Notes: generated by a model from the letters alone, not told the origin. Shown: positions 17,296 to 25,970, counted from the stretch's first letter. The stretch is DNA of 64,000 nucleotides from RPQJ01 sp963731105 (GCA_963731105.1 CAVSUM010000011.1:186001-250000), one strand, 5' to 3'. Made by a program: numbers and translations.

Positions 17296-18534
17296 ATGCC
17301 GCGCCGCTCCCGTCTGCACATCCCGCACGCCCATTCCCGGCCCGGCGAAGAGCCGGATTTCAGCTACCTCGAGACCTCGCCGGCTGGCGCCGTCGCCCGG
17401 CCCGATGTCAACGCGCGGGTGCGCGACATCAGCCACCTGTCGGTCGACCTGGTGCGCGTGCTCAATGACGAGCACCGTGCGGTCGGCCCGTGGCACCCGC
17501 ACCTCGACCCGCCCGAGCTGCAGATCGGCCTGCGCCACATGCTGCTCACGCGCGTCTACGACGAGCGCATGCAGCGCGCGCAGCGCACCGGCAAGATCTC
17601 GTTCTACATGCGTTCGTTCGGCGAGGAGGCGGTGTCGGTTGCGCAATGCATGGCACTGCGGCCGCGCGACATGCTGTTCCCGTCGTACCGCAACCAGGGC
17701 CTGTACGTGGTGCGCGGCCGGCCGCTCGTCGACCTGATGTGCCAGCTGCTGTCGAACACTCGCGACATGTGCAAGGGCCGGCAGCTGCCGGTGATGTACC
17801 ACTGGAAGGAAGGCCGCATCTTCTCGATTTCGGGCAACCTCACCACGCAGTTCCCGCAGGCGGTCGGCTGGGCGATGGCCGCCGCGATCAAGGGCGAGGA
17901 CGACATCGGCGTCAGCTGGATCGGCGAGGGCTCGAGCGCCGAGGCGGACTTCCACCACGCGATGCTGTTCGCCTCGGTGTACCAGGCGCCGGTGATCCTC
18001 AACGTGGTCAACAACCAGTGGGCGATCTCCACGTTCCAGGGTTTCGCCGGCGGCGAGCAGCGCTCGTTCGCGGCCCGCGGCCCGGGCTACGGCATGGCCG
18101 GCGTGCGCGTCGACGGCAACGACTTCCTCGCCGTGTACGCGGTCACGCAGTGGGCGGCCGAGCGCGCACGCACCGGCGCGGGCCCGACGCTGATCGAGCA
18201 CGTCACCTACCGCGGTGCGGCGCATTCCACCAGCGACGACCCCTCGCGCTACCGGCCGAAAGACGACTACGAGAAGTGGCCGCTCGGCGACCCGGTCGAG
18301 CGCCTGAAGAACCACCTGATCTCGCTCGGCGAGTGGTCGGAGCAACGCCACGCGGCCCTGATCAAGGAACTCGAGGAGCACGTGGTCGAGAGCTGGAAGG
18401 AGGCCGTGCAGTACGGCACGCTGACCGACGGGCCGCGCCTGAGCCGCGACCTGATGTGGGAGGACGTGTTCAAGGAAATGCCCGAGAATCTGCGCAAGCA
18501 GCGCGAGCAGCTGCGCGCCGAGCAGGGAGGCTGA
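17296..18534 (+). CDS. bkdA1: Branched-chain 2-oxoacid dehydrogenase E1 alpha
   Basis: A 412-residue E1 alpha subunit, which with E1 beta uses thiamine diphosphate to decarboxylate the 2-oxoacids of Leu, Ile and Val. Evidence: FYMRSFGEEAVSVA, the phosphorylation-loop-like and TPP region with GDD-type motif (GWAMAAAIKGEDDIGVSWIGEGSSAEADFHHAM), NVVNNQWAIST and HSTSDDPSRYR. Length is typical of the bacterial BkdA1 group. The start at 17296 has GAGGAAG upstream. The subunit genes follow with a 3-bp gap. Confidence 0.93.
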   Translation: MPRRSRLHIPHAHSRPGEEPDFSYLETSPAGAVARPDVNARVRDISHLSVDLVRVLNDEHRAVGPWHPHLDPPELQIGLRHMLLTRVYDERMQRAQRTGKISFYMRSFGEEAVSVAQCMALRPRDMLFPSYRNQGLYVVRGRPLVDLMCQLLSNTRDMCKGRQLPVMYHWKEGRIFSISGNLTTQFPQAVGWAMAAAIKGEDDIGVSWIGEGSSAEADFHHAMLFASVYQAPVILNVVNNQWAISTFQGFAGGEQRSFAARGPGYGMAGVRVDGNDFLAVYAVTQWAAERARTGAGPTLIEHVTYRGAAHSTSDDPSRYRPKDDYEKWPLGDPVERLKNHLISLGEWSEQRHAALIKELEEHVVESWKEAVQYGTLTDGPRLSRDLMWEDVFKEMPENLRKQREQLRAEQGG

Positions 18535-18537
18535 GCC

Positions 18538-19554
18538 ATGCCGCAGATGAACATGATCCAGGCGCTCAACTCCGCGATGGACATCATGCTGGCGCGCGAC
18601 CCGAACGTGGTGGTGCTCGGCGAGGACGTGGGTTACTTCGGCGGCGTGTTCCGCGTCACCGACGGCCTGCAGCGCAAGTACGGCGAGCACCGCGTGCTCG
18701 ACACGCCGATCGCCGAGGGCGCGATCGTCGGCGCCGCGATCGGCATGGGCGTGAACGGCCTGCGGCCGGTGGCCGAGGTGCAGTTCGCCGACTACATCTA
18801 TCCGGCGTGCGACCAGATCTTCAGCGAGCTGGCGCGGCTGCGCTACCGCAGCGCCGGCGAGTTCTGGGCACCGGTGACGATCCGCACGCCGTGCGGTGGC
18901 GGCATCCGCGGCGGGCAGACGCACTCGCAGAGCCCGGAGGGCATCTTCACCCACGTCTGCGGGATCAAGGTGGTGATGCCGTCGAATCCGTACGACGCGA
19001 AGGGACTGCTGATCGCCTCGATCGAGGACGACGACCCGGTGGTGTTCTTCGAGCCGAAGCGCATCTACAACGGGCCCTTCGACGGCGAACCGAACAAGCC
19101 CGCGGTGCCGTGGAGCACGCACCCCAAGGGCGAGGTGCCCGAGGGCTACTACACCGTGCCGATCGGCAAGGCGGAAGTGGTGCGCAAGGGGAAGCAGGTG
19201 ACGATCGTCACCTACGGCACGATGATCTACGTCTGCGAGGCCGCGGCGCGCAGCCTCGGGCTCGATGCCGAGATCATCGACGTGCGTACCATGGTGCCGC
19301 TCGACGTCGACACGATCTGCACGTCGGTGAAGAAGACCGGCCGCTGCCTGATCGCCCACGAGGCGACCCGCTTCTCGGGTTTCGGCGCCGAACTCTCGGC
19401 CACCATCCAGGAGGAGTGCTTCTGGAGTCTCGAGGCGCCGATCCAGCGCGTCGCCGGCTGGGACACGCCCTACCCGCACGCGTTCGAGTGGGAGTACTTC
19501 CCGGGCCCGCAGCGCGTGGCCACCGGCCTCAAGGCCGTGATGGAGACGCCATGA
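18538..19554 (+). CDS. bkdA2: Branched-chain 2-oxoacid dehydrogenase E1 beta
   Basis: A 338-residue transketolase-like E1 beta subunit. Conserved stretches: VVLGEDVGYFGGVFRVTDGL (TPP contact Glu), DTPIAEGAIVGAAIGMG, VQFADYIYPACDQI, and the C-terminal EVIDVRTMVPLD-type segment. Its stop overlaps the E2 start by 4 bp (ATGA), so the operon is translationally coupled. Works with E1 alpha as a heterotetramer. Confidence 0.94.
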   Translation: MPQMNMIQALNSAMDIMLARDPNVVVLGEDVGYFGGVFRVTDGLQRKYGEHRVLDTPIAEGAIVGAAIGMGVNGLRPVAEVQFADYIYPACDQIFSELARLRYRSAGEFWAPVTIRTPCGGGIRGGQTHSQSPEGIFTHVCGIKVVMPSNPYDAKGLLIASIEDDDPVVFFEPKRIYNGPFDGEPNKPAVPWSTHPKGEVPEGYYTVPIGKAEVVRKGKQVTIVTYGTMIYVCEAAARSLGLDAEIIDVRTMVPLDVDTICTSVKKTGRCLIAHEATRFSGFGAELSATIQEECFWSLEAPIQRVAGWDTPYPHAFEWEYFPGPQRVATGLKAVMETP

Positions 19555-20856
19555 CCCGCTACGTGTTCAAGATGCCCGACCTCGGCGAAGGCACGGTCGA
19601 GGCCGAGATCGTCGCGTGGCACGTCAAGGTCGGCGACCACGTCGACGAGGACCAGGTCATGGCCGAGGTCATGACCGAGAAGGCCGCGGTCGAAGTGCCG
19701 GCACCCGTCACCGGGCGCGTCGTGTCGCTCACCGGCGGACCCGGCGACATGGTGCCGGTCGGCGCGGAACTGATCGTGTTCGAGACCGAGGGCGATGCGA
19801 GCGCGCTGGCGGAACCGGTACCTGTGGCGGTTGCCGCCCCTCCTGCTCCCTCTCCCACGCCAGTGGGAGAGGGCGGGGGAGAGGGTCCGGACGTCCGAAC
19901 CCTCACCCCAACCCTCACCCCAACCCTCTCCCGCCAGGGCGGGAGAGGGAGCGAGAAGCGGCCGTGTGATGGCATCGCCGGCGTCGCGCCGTCGCGCGCG
20001 CGAGGCGGGCATCGACCTCGCGCAGGTGCACGGCAGCGGCCCGCACGGTCGCATCACCCGGCAGGATCTCGCTGCGGCGCTGACCGGTGGGGTCGCCCCG
20101 GCGGCCGCCGGCACGCCCACCGCGCCGCGGCCCGCGGCGGGACTGGCGAAACGCATTGGCAGCGACGAAATCAAGGTGATCGGCGTACGGCGCGTGATCG
20201 CGAACCGCATGACCGACGCGAAGCGCAACATCCCGCACTTCGCCTACGTCGAGGAGGTCGACGTCACCGAGCTCGAGTCGCTGCGCCAGCACCTCAACGC
20301 GAAGGCACCCACGGGGGCCACTCCGCTCACCTACCTGCCGTTCCTGATCGCAGCCCTGGCCCGGGTGCTCGAGCAGTACCCGCAGTGCAACGCCTGGTTC
20401 GACGCCGAGCGCAACGTGGTGGTGCGGCACCGCCCGCTGCACGCGGGCGTGGCGACGCAGACGCCGGACGGCCTGAAGGTGCCGGTGGTGCGCCACGCCG
20501 AGGCCCGCACGCTGCGCGAGCTGGCTGACGAGATCAAGCGAGTCTCCGACGCGGCGCGCAGCGGCAAGGCGAGCCGCGAGGAGCTGTCGGGGTCGACGAT
20601 CACCGTCACCAGCCTCGGCAAGCTCGGCGGCATCGTCTCCACGCCGATCATCAATGCGCCCGAGATGGCGATCATCGGCGTCAACAAGGCGATCGAGCGC
20701 CCGGTGGTGGCCAATGGCGCGATCACGGTGCGACGGATCATGAACCTGTCGTCGTCGTTCGATCACCGCTTCGTCGACGGCTACGACGCCGCGGCGATGG
20801 TGCAGGCGCTGAAAGACCTGCTGGAGCACCCGGCAACGATCTTCATCCCGGGCTAG
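19551..20856 (+). CDS. bkdB: Branched-chain 2-oxoacid dehydrogenase E2 (dihydrolipoyl transacylase), frame changes in linker
   Basis: E2 carries the acyl group on lipoyl-lysine and forms the complex core. N-terminal lipoyl domain (residues 1-80) with the lipoylated Lys in VMTEKAAVEVP; then a Pro/Ala linker; a peripheral subunit-binding domain (ASPASRRRAREAGIDLAQVHGSGPHGRI); and the catalytic domain ending in SSSFDHRFVDGYDAA, with the HxxxDG active site. The lipoyl part and the rest are in different frames. Both frames stay open across the linker, which holds a repeat doublet at 19846-19947, so the shift lies between about 19860 and 19990 and may be caused by the repeat or by a sequence error there. 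No E3 gene is next to it. Confidence 0.85.
19846..19947. repeat. Inverted pair of G/C-rich palindromic repeats inside bkdB
   Basis: Two hairpin units face each other: CCCTCTCCCAC-gcca-GTGGGAGAGGG at 19846-19871 and CCCTCTCCCGCC-ag-GGCGGGAGAGGG at 19922-19947, joined by GAGGGT-type and ACCCTCACCCCA-type tails and a central palindrome CGGACGTCCG (19886-19895). The tail ACCCTCACCCCA is present twice in tandem. This resembles the interspersed REP-like repeats with CCCTCTCCC...GGGAGAGGG arms common in GC-rich proteobacteria. It falls in the flexible interdomain linker of E2. Confidence 0.8.
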
Positions 20857-20860
20857 ACTG

Positions 20861-21916
20861 ATGCATACCCTCGAACTGGACCGCGAGCTCACGGAGCCCA
20901 AGCGCATGACCACGAACCCACCGGCCCGGCCCGCCTTCGGCACCGTGCTGACCGACCACATGTCGATGGCCAAGTTTCGCGATGGCAAGTGGGGCAAGGC
21001 TGAACTGCAGCCCACCGGGCCGATCGAGATCCACCCGGCCGCGCACGTGCTGCACTACGCGAGCGAGTGCTTCGAAGGCTTCAAGGCCTACCGCTGGGCG
21101 GACGGCAGCATCCGCGTGTTCCGCATGGACAAGCACATCGAGCGCATGCGCCAGAGTGCGCGCCTGCTGGTGCTGCCCGAGCCGGACGCCGCGCAGCTCG
21201 CGGACATGGTGCTCACGGTGATCGACCGCGTGCGCGACCAGGTGCCCGAGCCGCCGGGGGCGCTGTACCTGCGGCCGATGCTGTACGGCACCATGCCCAA
21301 CATCGGTGCGGCCTCGGCGCCGTCGAACGAGGCCACGCTGATCGTGCTGGCGAGCCCGGTGTGGGACTACTTCGCCGGCGGCGCGAAGCCGCTGCGCATC
21401 TACGTCGAGGACGAGAAGCACCGCACCGCCGAGCACCTCGGCATGGTGAAGACGGGTGGCAACTACGCCGCCGCGATGGGGCCCACGCTCGCCGCGCGCG
21501 ACAAGTACAAGGTCGACCAGGTGCTGTTCTGTCCGGGCGGCTCGGTGCAGGAAACCGGCGCGGCCAATTTCCTGCTGTTCCGCGAGGGCCATATCCTCAC
21601 GCGCAGCCTCGACAGCACGTTCCTGCACGGCGTGACGCGCGATTCGCTGCTGCACATGGCACGCGACCTCGACTTCAAGGTCGAGGAGCGCGTGTTCGAA
21701 GTGAACGAGATGCTCGACTGGGTGAAGACCGGCGAGGCGGCCCTGTCGGGCACGGCCGCAGTGCTGGCCGGCGTCGGCACGCTGGTGCATCGCGGGCAGG
21801 AACATCGCGTCGGCGATGGCGGCATCGGCCCGGTCACGCAGCGGCTGCGTGCGGCGCTGGTCGCGATCCAGAACGGCGAGGCGCCCGACAGTTACGGGTG
21901 GACGCGCAAGGTGTGA
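20861..21916 (+). CDS. ilvE: Branched-chain amino acid aminotransferase
   Basis: A 351-residue class IV PLP aminotransferase that interconverts Leu/Ile/Val and their 2-oxoacids, the substrates of the dehydrogenase just upstream. Markers: HYASECFEGFKAYRWADGSIRVFR, LYLRPMLYGT, the PLP lysine in GMVKTGGNYAAAM, and QETGAANFLL. It is of the longer BCAT2-like type. Start could be ATG 20861 or the later ATG at 20906 (MTTNPPARP), which fits family length slightly better. Four bases after bkdB, so part of the same operon; the pair would complete degradation of branched-chain amino acids to acyl-CoA or supply precursors for branched fatty acids. Confidence 0.92.
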   Translation: MHTLELDRELTEPKRMTTNPPARPAFGTVLTDHMSMAKFRDGKWGKAELQPTGPIEIHPAAHVLHYASECFEGFKAYRWADGSIRVFRMDKHIERMRQSARLLVLPEPDAAQLADMVLTVIDRVRDQVPEPPGALYLRPMLYGTMPNIGAASAPSNEATLIVLASPVWDYFAGGAKPLRIYVEDEKHRTAEHLGMVKTGGNYAAAMGPTLAARDKYKVDQVLFCPGGSVQETGAANFLLFREGHILTRSLDSTFLHGVTRDSLLHMARDLDFKVEERVFEVNEMLDWVKTGEAALSGTAAVLAGVGTLVHRGQEHRVGDGGIGPVTQRLRAALVAIQNGEAPDSYGWTRKV

Positions 21917-21932
21917 GTCGCGTTCGCCTCGT

Positions 21933-22484
21933 TCAGCGACGCAGGCCGAGGGGACCGACGCCGTAGCGCGCGGCGGACCACGCCAGCGTGGCAACCGCGA
22001 TCGCTGCCCCGACGGCACCGAGCGCGATCAGGCGCTCGACTCCCTCGATGCCATGTGGCATCGCCACGGAGTGGCTGGCCAACAGGCCTCGCGCGGCCGC
22101 GAGCACGCACAGCGTTGCCATTGCGCCGCCAATTGCGCCGAGCACCGCGCGGCGGCGAGCGGCGCTCTGCAGCGCGCCCAGCAGCGACTCGCGCTCGCGC
22201 TCGACTCGGACACGCAACTCGCCGCGTGCGGGCGCACGCTGCAGCGCTGCGAGTCGCTGCTGCAGGCGCGTATCGAAGTCCGGCGACAGGTGTGGCCGAG
22301 GCAGTTCGCCTGCCAGCCTGGCATCGAGCGCCGTGAACTCCGCCAGCCAGGCGTGGCATCGCGCGCAGTGTGCGAGATGGTCGCGGACGATGCCGGCGCG
22401 TGCGGGCGGCAGGGCGCCGTCGTGCAGGTCCAGCAGGTCGTGCTCGTAGTCGGCGCAGGGGCCGATCAGGGTCGGATCGTTCAT
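21933..22484 (-). CDS. Anti-sigma factor with zinc-finger (zf-HC2-like) domain
   Basis: A 183-residue protein. The N-terminal 60 residues carry the H-x3-C-x2-C zinc anti-sigma signature (DHLAHCARCHAWL), the middle is helical, and two hydrophobic segments follow (AVLGAIGGAMATLCVLAAARG and LIALGAVGAAIAVATLAW), so it is membrane-bound. Its ATG overlaps the stop of the sigma gene by 4 bp, as usual for cognate pairs. It would hold the ECF sigma factor inactive until a signal, not identifiable here, is received. Confidence 0.87.
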   Translation of the reverse strand: MNDPTLIGPCADYEHDLLDLHDGALPPARAGIVRDHLAHCARCHAWLAEFTALDARLAGELPRPHLSPDFDTRLQQRLAALQRAPARGELRVRVERERESLLGALQSAARRRAVLGAIGGAMATLCVLAAARGLLASHSVAMPHGIEGVERLIALGAVGAAIAVATLAWSAARYGVGPLGLRR

Positions 22485-23029
22485 GCTGCCTTGACCTCGT
22501 CGGGGCGTGCGAGCTCCATCAGGCGCTTGCGCGCGCGGTGCAGGAGATTCTTGACCGTGCCCAGCGGCAGGCCGAGCTGCTCGGCGACCGCGTCGTAGGA
22601 CCGATCCTCGAGATAGAACAGCCGCACGGCTTCCTGCTGGTTGCGCGGCAGGGTGTCCACCAGGCGCAGCAGGTTGTCGCGTTCCGGGTCGGCGGCCGGG
22701 CCCGAGGCGATGCTCGCTGCGGCGTGCTGGGCCTCGGTCGAATCCGGGTCGTCGAACGAGACCGTGGGCCGGCGCCGGCGAAGCTCCATCAGGCAGGTAT
22801 TGCGCGTGATGGCGTAGATCCAGGTGCCGAGCGCCGCGCGGCCGTCGAACCCGGGCAGCGCCTTCCAGACGCGCACCAGGGTCTCCTGGGTGGCGTCCTC
22901 GGCCGCGGCGCGTTCCCGCAGGATCGAGAAGGCGAGGCGGAAGATCCGGTCCCTGTAGGCCGGGACCACGAGGTCGAAGGCCCGGGCATGGCGGCCCGCG
23001 GCGAGGAGTGGTTCGATCCCGTCGTCCAT
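22481..23029 (-). CDS. ECF-type RNA polymerase sigma factor
   Basis: A 182-residue group IV sigma factor with only regions 2 and 4. Region 2: AYRDRIFRLAFSILRERAAAEDATQETLVRVWKAL, with the promoter-melting GTWIYAITRN; region 4: LPRNQQEAVRLFYLEDRSYDAVAEQLGLPLGTVKNLLHRARKRL. The start at 23029 lies only 5 bp downstream of a good ECF-type -10 (see the promoter entry), so the transcript may be leaderless. Directly followed by its anti-sigma gene and divergent from a DUF6249-like gene that shares the same promoter pattern. Confidence 0.93.
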   Translation of the reverse strand: MDDGIEPLLAAGRHARAFDLVVPAYRDRIFRLAFSILRERAAAEDATQETLVRVWKALPGFDGRAALGTWIYAITRNTCLMELRRRRPTVSFDDPDSTEAQHAAASIASGPAADPERDNLLRLVDTLPRNQQEAVRLFYLEDRSYDAVAEQLGLPLGTVKNLLHRARKRLMELARPDEVKAA

Positions 23030-23034
23030 GGCGC

Positions 23035-23065
23035 TTTATACGCCCGGGGGGCCCGCAAGGTTGCA
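23035..23065 (-). promoter_or_regulatory. ECF-type promoter of the sigma factor gene
   Basis: On the minus strand: TGCAACC (23065-23059), 16 nt, then CGTATAA (23042-23036). It is followed by only a few bases before the sigma factor ATG at 23029, suggesting autoregulation and a leaderless mRNA. The spacing and both elements match the divergent promoter at 23075-23105. Confidence 0.65.
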
Positions 23066-23074
23066 TCCCGGCCG

Positions 23075-23105
23075 TGCAACCCTGGGCACGGTGGCCGCAT
23101 ATAAC
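23075..23105 (+). promoter_or_regulatory. Matching ECF-type promoter of the divergent gene
   Basis: TGCAACC at 23075-23081, 16 nt, then CATATAA at 23098-23104. The -35 elements of the two divergent promoters form the arms of one inverted repeat (GGTTGCA...TGCAACC, 23059-23081). A GGAGG ribosome site and the ATG at 23129 follow. Confidence 0.65.
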
Positions 23106-23128
23106 CTGCATCAACACTGGAGGCTGCC

Positions 23129-23536
23129 ATGAACGAAGACGTCGTTGCCGTATTCATCCCCATCATCGCGATCATCATGTCGCTGTCGATCCCGATCGTG
23201 TTTGCGATCGTGGACTACCGGCGCCGCCGCGACATCGTCGAGGCGCACCACAAGGAGCGGCTGGCCGCGATCGAGCGCGGGATGGAAATCGCCCCGCTGC
23301 CCGACGTTTTTTACCAGGCCTTCAAGCCGGCACGGCGCTCCAGCTACCTGTTGCCGGGCCTGGTCTGGTTGTTCATCGGCATCGGCCTGTTCATCGCGCT
23401 GGGCGCCGTGGCCGGCGAAAACGTGCGCTATTTCGGGCTGATCCCGGCCGGCGTCGGCGCCGCCCTGCTGATCTACTACTTCGTCGAGGGCCGCAAGCTG
23501 CCGCCCGGCGGGCCGACGCCGCCCTCGACCACCTGA
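23129..23536 (+). CDS. DUF6249-like membrane protein
   Basis: A 135-residue protein with an N-terminal helix (VFIPIIAIIMSLSIPIVFAIV), a basic middle with HHKERLAAIERGMEI, and two helices near the C terminus (LLPGLVWLFIGIGLFIALGAV, LIPAGVGAALLIYYF). The HxxRMxAIEKG-like stretch is typical of the DUF6249 group often coded beside ECF sigma and anti-sigma genes. Its promoter matches the sigma factor's own, so it is the likely first target gene. Function unknown. Confidence 0.78.
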   Translation: MNEDVVAVFIPIIAIIMSLSIPIVFAIVDYRRRRDIVEAHHKERLAAIERGMEIAPLPDVFYQAFKPARRSSYLLPGLVWLFIGIGLFIALGAVAGENVRYFGLIPAGVGAALLIYYFVEGRKLPPGGPTPPSTT

Positions 23537-23561
23537 GGCCAGTTGACTCCGGGGGCCGGCG

Positions 23562-24737
23562 GTGCGCGAATGCACCGCTCTGGCCCCGGCCTCCGGAGAT
23601 CCTGTCCATGATGCGTATCGCCTCGCCGCCGTTCTCAGTCTCGTGCTGGTCCAGCCGGCCTGCGCCGGTGACGAGCCGCTCACCACCGCCACTGAGCGCG
23701 GCAAGGTGCGCGTCGTCACCGCCGCGCAGGGGCTGCAGCACCCCTGGGGCATGGCGTTCCTGCCGGACGGCCGGTTGCTGGTCACCGAGCGTCCGGGTCG
23801 GCTGCGGATCATCGCGGTCGACGGCTCGCTCGGCCCTGCACTGGAGGGTCTGCCGCCGGTCGCAGTGACCGGGCAGGGCGGCCTGCTCGATGTGGCCGTC
23901 GACCCGGACTTCCGCACCAACCAGCTCGTGTACTGGAGTTACGCCGAGCCGCGCGAGGGTGGCAATGGCACGGCCGTGGCGCGCGGCCGCCTGACCGAGC
24001 GCGGCCTCGCCGACGTGCAGGTGATCTTCCGCCAGGACGTGACGATCGACGGCCGCCACCATTTCGGATCGCGACTGGTCTTTGGCCGTGACGGCCGGCT
24101 GTTCATCACGCTCGGCGACCGCAACAGCGAGCGTGCGCGCGCGCAGACCCTCGACTCGCACATCGGCAAGGTGGTGCGCATCGAGCGCGACGGCAAGGTG
24201 CCGGCCGACAATCCGTTCGCCGGACGCGCCGATGCCAAGCCCGAGATCTGGAGCTACGGCCACCGCAATGTGCAGGGCGCCGCGCTGCATCCGGCGACCG
24301 GCGAGCTGTGGACCCACGAGCACGGGCCGAAGGGCGGCGACGAGTTGAACCGCACGCTGGCCGGTCGCAACTACGGCTGGCCGCTGGTGACCTACGGCAA
24401 GGAGTACTCCGGCAAGACGATCAGCGAGTCGCCGACCGCGCCGGGCATCGAGCCGCCGGTGCACTACTGGGTGCCGTCGATCGCCACCAGCGGGCTGTTG
24501 TTCTACACCGGCGAGCGATTCCCGCAATGGCGCGGCAACGCGTTCGTAGGCGGGCTCGCGGCCCAGCAGCTGTCGCGGCTCGAGATGGACGGCAACCGCG
24601 TGGTGCACGAGGAGGTGCTGTTCAAAGGCACGCTCAACCAGCGAGTGCGCGACGTCGAGCAGGGCCCGGACGGCCTGATCTACCTGCTCACCGACGAGGA
24701 CGACGGCAAGCTGCTGCGCATCGAGCCCGCGGGCTGA
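23562..24737 (+). CDS. PQQ-dependent sugar dehydrogenase-like (Asd/YliI) beta-propeller protein
   Basis: A periplasmic six-bladed beta-propeller like soluble aldose sugar dehydrogenases. Family marks: LQHPWGMAFLPDGRLLVTERPGRLRI, GQGGLLDVAVDPDF, HHFGSRLVFGRDGRLFITLGDR (catalytic His-type region), WSYGHRNVQGAALHP and HGPKGGDELN. The signal peptide (YRLAAVLSLVLVQPACAG) begins some 20 residues into the frame from GTG 23562. The best ribosome site (GGAG) instead serves ATG at 23608 in another frame; one missing base at about 23613-23616 would join MMR to YRLAAVL and give 376 residues. So the true start is probably 23608 with a sequence error. Confidence 0.83.
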   Translation: MRECTALAPASGDPVHDAYRLAAVLSLVLVQPACAGDEPLTTATERGKVRVVTAAQGLQHPWGMAFLPDGRLLVTERPGRLRIIAVDGSLGPALEGLPPVAVTGQGGLLDVAVDPDFRTNQLVYWSYAEPREGGNGTAVARGRLTERGLADVQVIFRQDVTIDGRHHFGSRLVFGRDGRLFITLGDRNSERARAQTLDSHIGKVVRIERDGKVPADNPFAGRADAKPEIWSYGHRNVQGAALHPATGELWTHEHGPKGGDELNRTLAGRNYGWPLVTYGKEYSGKTISESPTAPGIEPPVHYWVPSIATSGLLFYTGERFPQWRGNAFVGGLAAQQLSRLEMDGNRVVHEEVLFKGTLNQRVRDVEQGPDGLIYLLTDEDDGKLLRIEPAG

Positions 24738-24751
24738 CGACGGCCCGCCGG

Positions 24752-25837
24752 TCAGCCGACGCGGATCCTGGGATTCGCGGCGCCGGCCCGCACGCGACCG
24801 ATGCGCGTGGCCGAGCCGAATCCCTCGGCGGCGAAGGCCGCCAGCACCGGCTCGGCGGCCTCGGGGGCACAGGAAACCAGCAGCCCGCCGCTCGTCTGCG
24901 GGTCGCACAGCAGGCGCCACGCCCACGCGGGCAGCGCTGCGTCGATGTCGATCTCGCTGCTGCAGCTGGCCCAGTTGCGCTCGATCGCGCCGGGCCCGAT
25001 GCCGCGCTCGAGCAGCGGCTGCGCGCTCTCCAGCACGGGCAGCGCCGGGAATTCCACGTCGGCGCCGACGCCGGAGCCGCGGCAGATTTCGGCGAGGTGG
25101 CCGGCCAGCCCGAAGCCGGTGACGTCGGTCATGGCGTGCACTCCCGGCAGCGCCCCGAGCGTGCGGCCGACACTGTTGAGCTGTGTCGTGACGCCGATCA
25201 TCTGCGCGTAGCCGCGCTCGTCGAGGATGCCTTTCTTCAGCGCCGCGCTCAGCACGCCGATGCCGAGCGGCTTGCCGAGCACCAGCACGTCGCCAGGCTG
25301 CGCGCCGTCGTTGCGCTTGATGCGACCGGGCTCCACGAGCCCGACGACCGCCAGGCCGTAGATGGGTTCCGGCGAGTCGATCGAGTGCCCGCCGGCGAGC
25401 GGGATGCGGACGGAGCGGCATACGTCCGCGCCGCCTTCCATGATCCGCCGCATGACCTCGGTCGGCATCTTGCCCACGGGCATGCCGACGATCGCCAGCG
25501 CCAGGATCGGCGAGCCGCCCATCGCGTAGACGTCGGAGAGCGCGTTGGTGGCGGAGATGCGCCCGAACTCGAACGGGTCGTCGACGATCGGCATGAAGAA
25601 ATCGGTGGTGGCGATCACCGCCTGCTGCTCGTTGATGCGGTAGACCGCCGCGTCGTCGCTGGTGGTGGCGCCGACCAGCAGGTCGGGATGCTGGAAGCCG
25701 AGGCAGGCGTCGCTCAGCATCTCGCGCAGCAGCGCGGGCCCGATCTTGCAGCCGCAGCCGCCGCCGTGGGCGAGGGCGGTGAGCCGGAACGGCGCGGGCT
25801 CGCTGGTCGTGGTGGCGGACGCGGTCGAATCGGTCAT
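24752..25837 (-). CDS. selD: Selenide, water dikinase SelD
   Basis: SelD makes selenophosphate from selenide and ATP, the selenium donor for SelA. The 361-residue product has the catalytic Cys28 and Lys31 in HGGGCGCKIGP (Cys rather than Sec here), DFFMPIVDDPFEFGRISATNALSDVYAMGG, and the C-terminal Gly-rich ADVTGFGLAGH-like motif. ATG 25837 is chosen; an earlier in-frame start would run into the tRNA gene. It begins 16 bp after the end of tRNA-Sec and is the last gene of the selenocysteine cluster. Converges with the sugar dehydrogenase. Confidence 0.95.
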   Translation of the reverse strand: MTDSTASATTTSEPAPFRLTALAHGGGCGCKIGPALLREMLSDACLGFQHPDLLVGATTSDDAAVYRINEQQAVIATTDFFMPIVDDPFEFGRISATNALSDVYAMGGSPILALAIVGMPVGKMPTEVMRRIMEGGADVCRSVRIPLAGGHSIDSPEPIYGLAVVGLVEPGRIKRNDGAQPGDVLVLGKPLGIGVLSAALKKGILDERGYAQMIGVTTQLNSVGRTLGALPGVHAMTDVTGFGLAGHLAEICRGSGVGADVEFPALPVLESAQPLLERGIGPGAIERNWASCSSEIDIDAALPAWAWRLLCDPQTSGGLLVSCAPEAAEPVLAAFAAEGFGSATRIGRVRAGAANPRIRVG

Positions 25838-25853
25838 GGCTGCTCCAGAGGAT

Positions 25854-25949
25854 TGGCGGAAGGACGTGGGAGTCGAACCCACCAGGAACCGCCTGACGGC
25901 CCCTACCGGGTTTGAAGCCCGGCCGCCCCACCGGGGACGAAGTCCTTCC
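25854..25949 (-). tRNA. selC: tRNA-Sec (UCA anticodon)
   Basis: A 96-nt RNA including the encoded GCCA end, the unusual size of bacterial tRNA-Sec. The 8-bp acceptor stem starts GGAAGGAC, the anticodon TCA lies at 25913-25915 inside CTTCAAA, and a long variable arm follows. The T arm reads GGTTCGACTCC. It closely follows the E. coli selC plan. It lies between selB and selD in the same direction, so it may be cut from a long transcript as well as made from its own promoter. Confidence 0.96.
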
Positions 25950-25970
25950 GCGCGCGCTGCGTCGCTGGTC

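Noticed and set aside
17005..19479. 824-codon open frame antisense to bkdA1/bkdA2
   Set aside because: Shadow of well-conserved dehydrogenase genes; no domain pattern.
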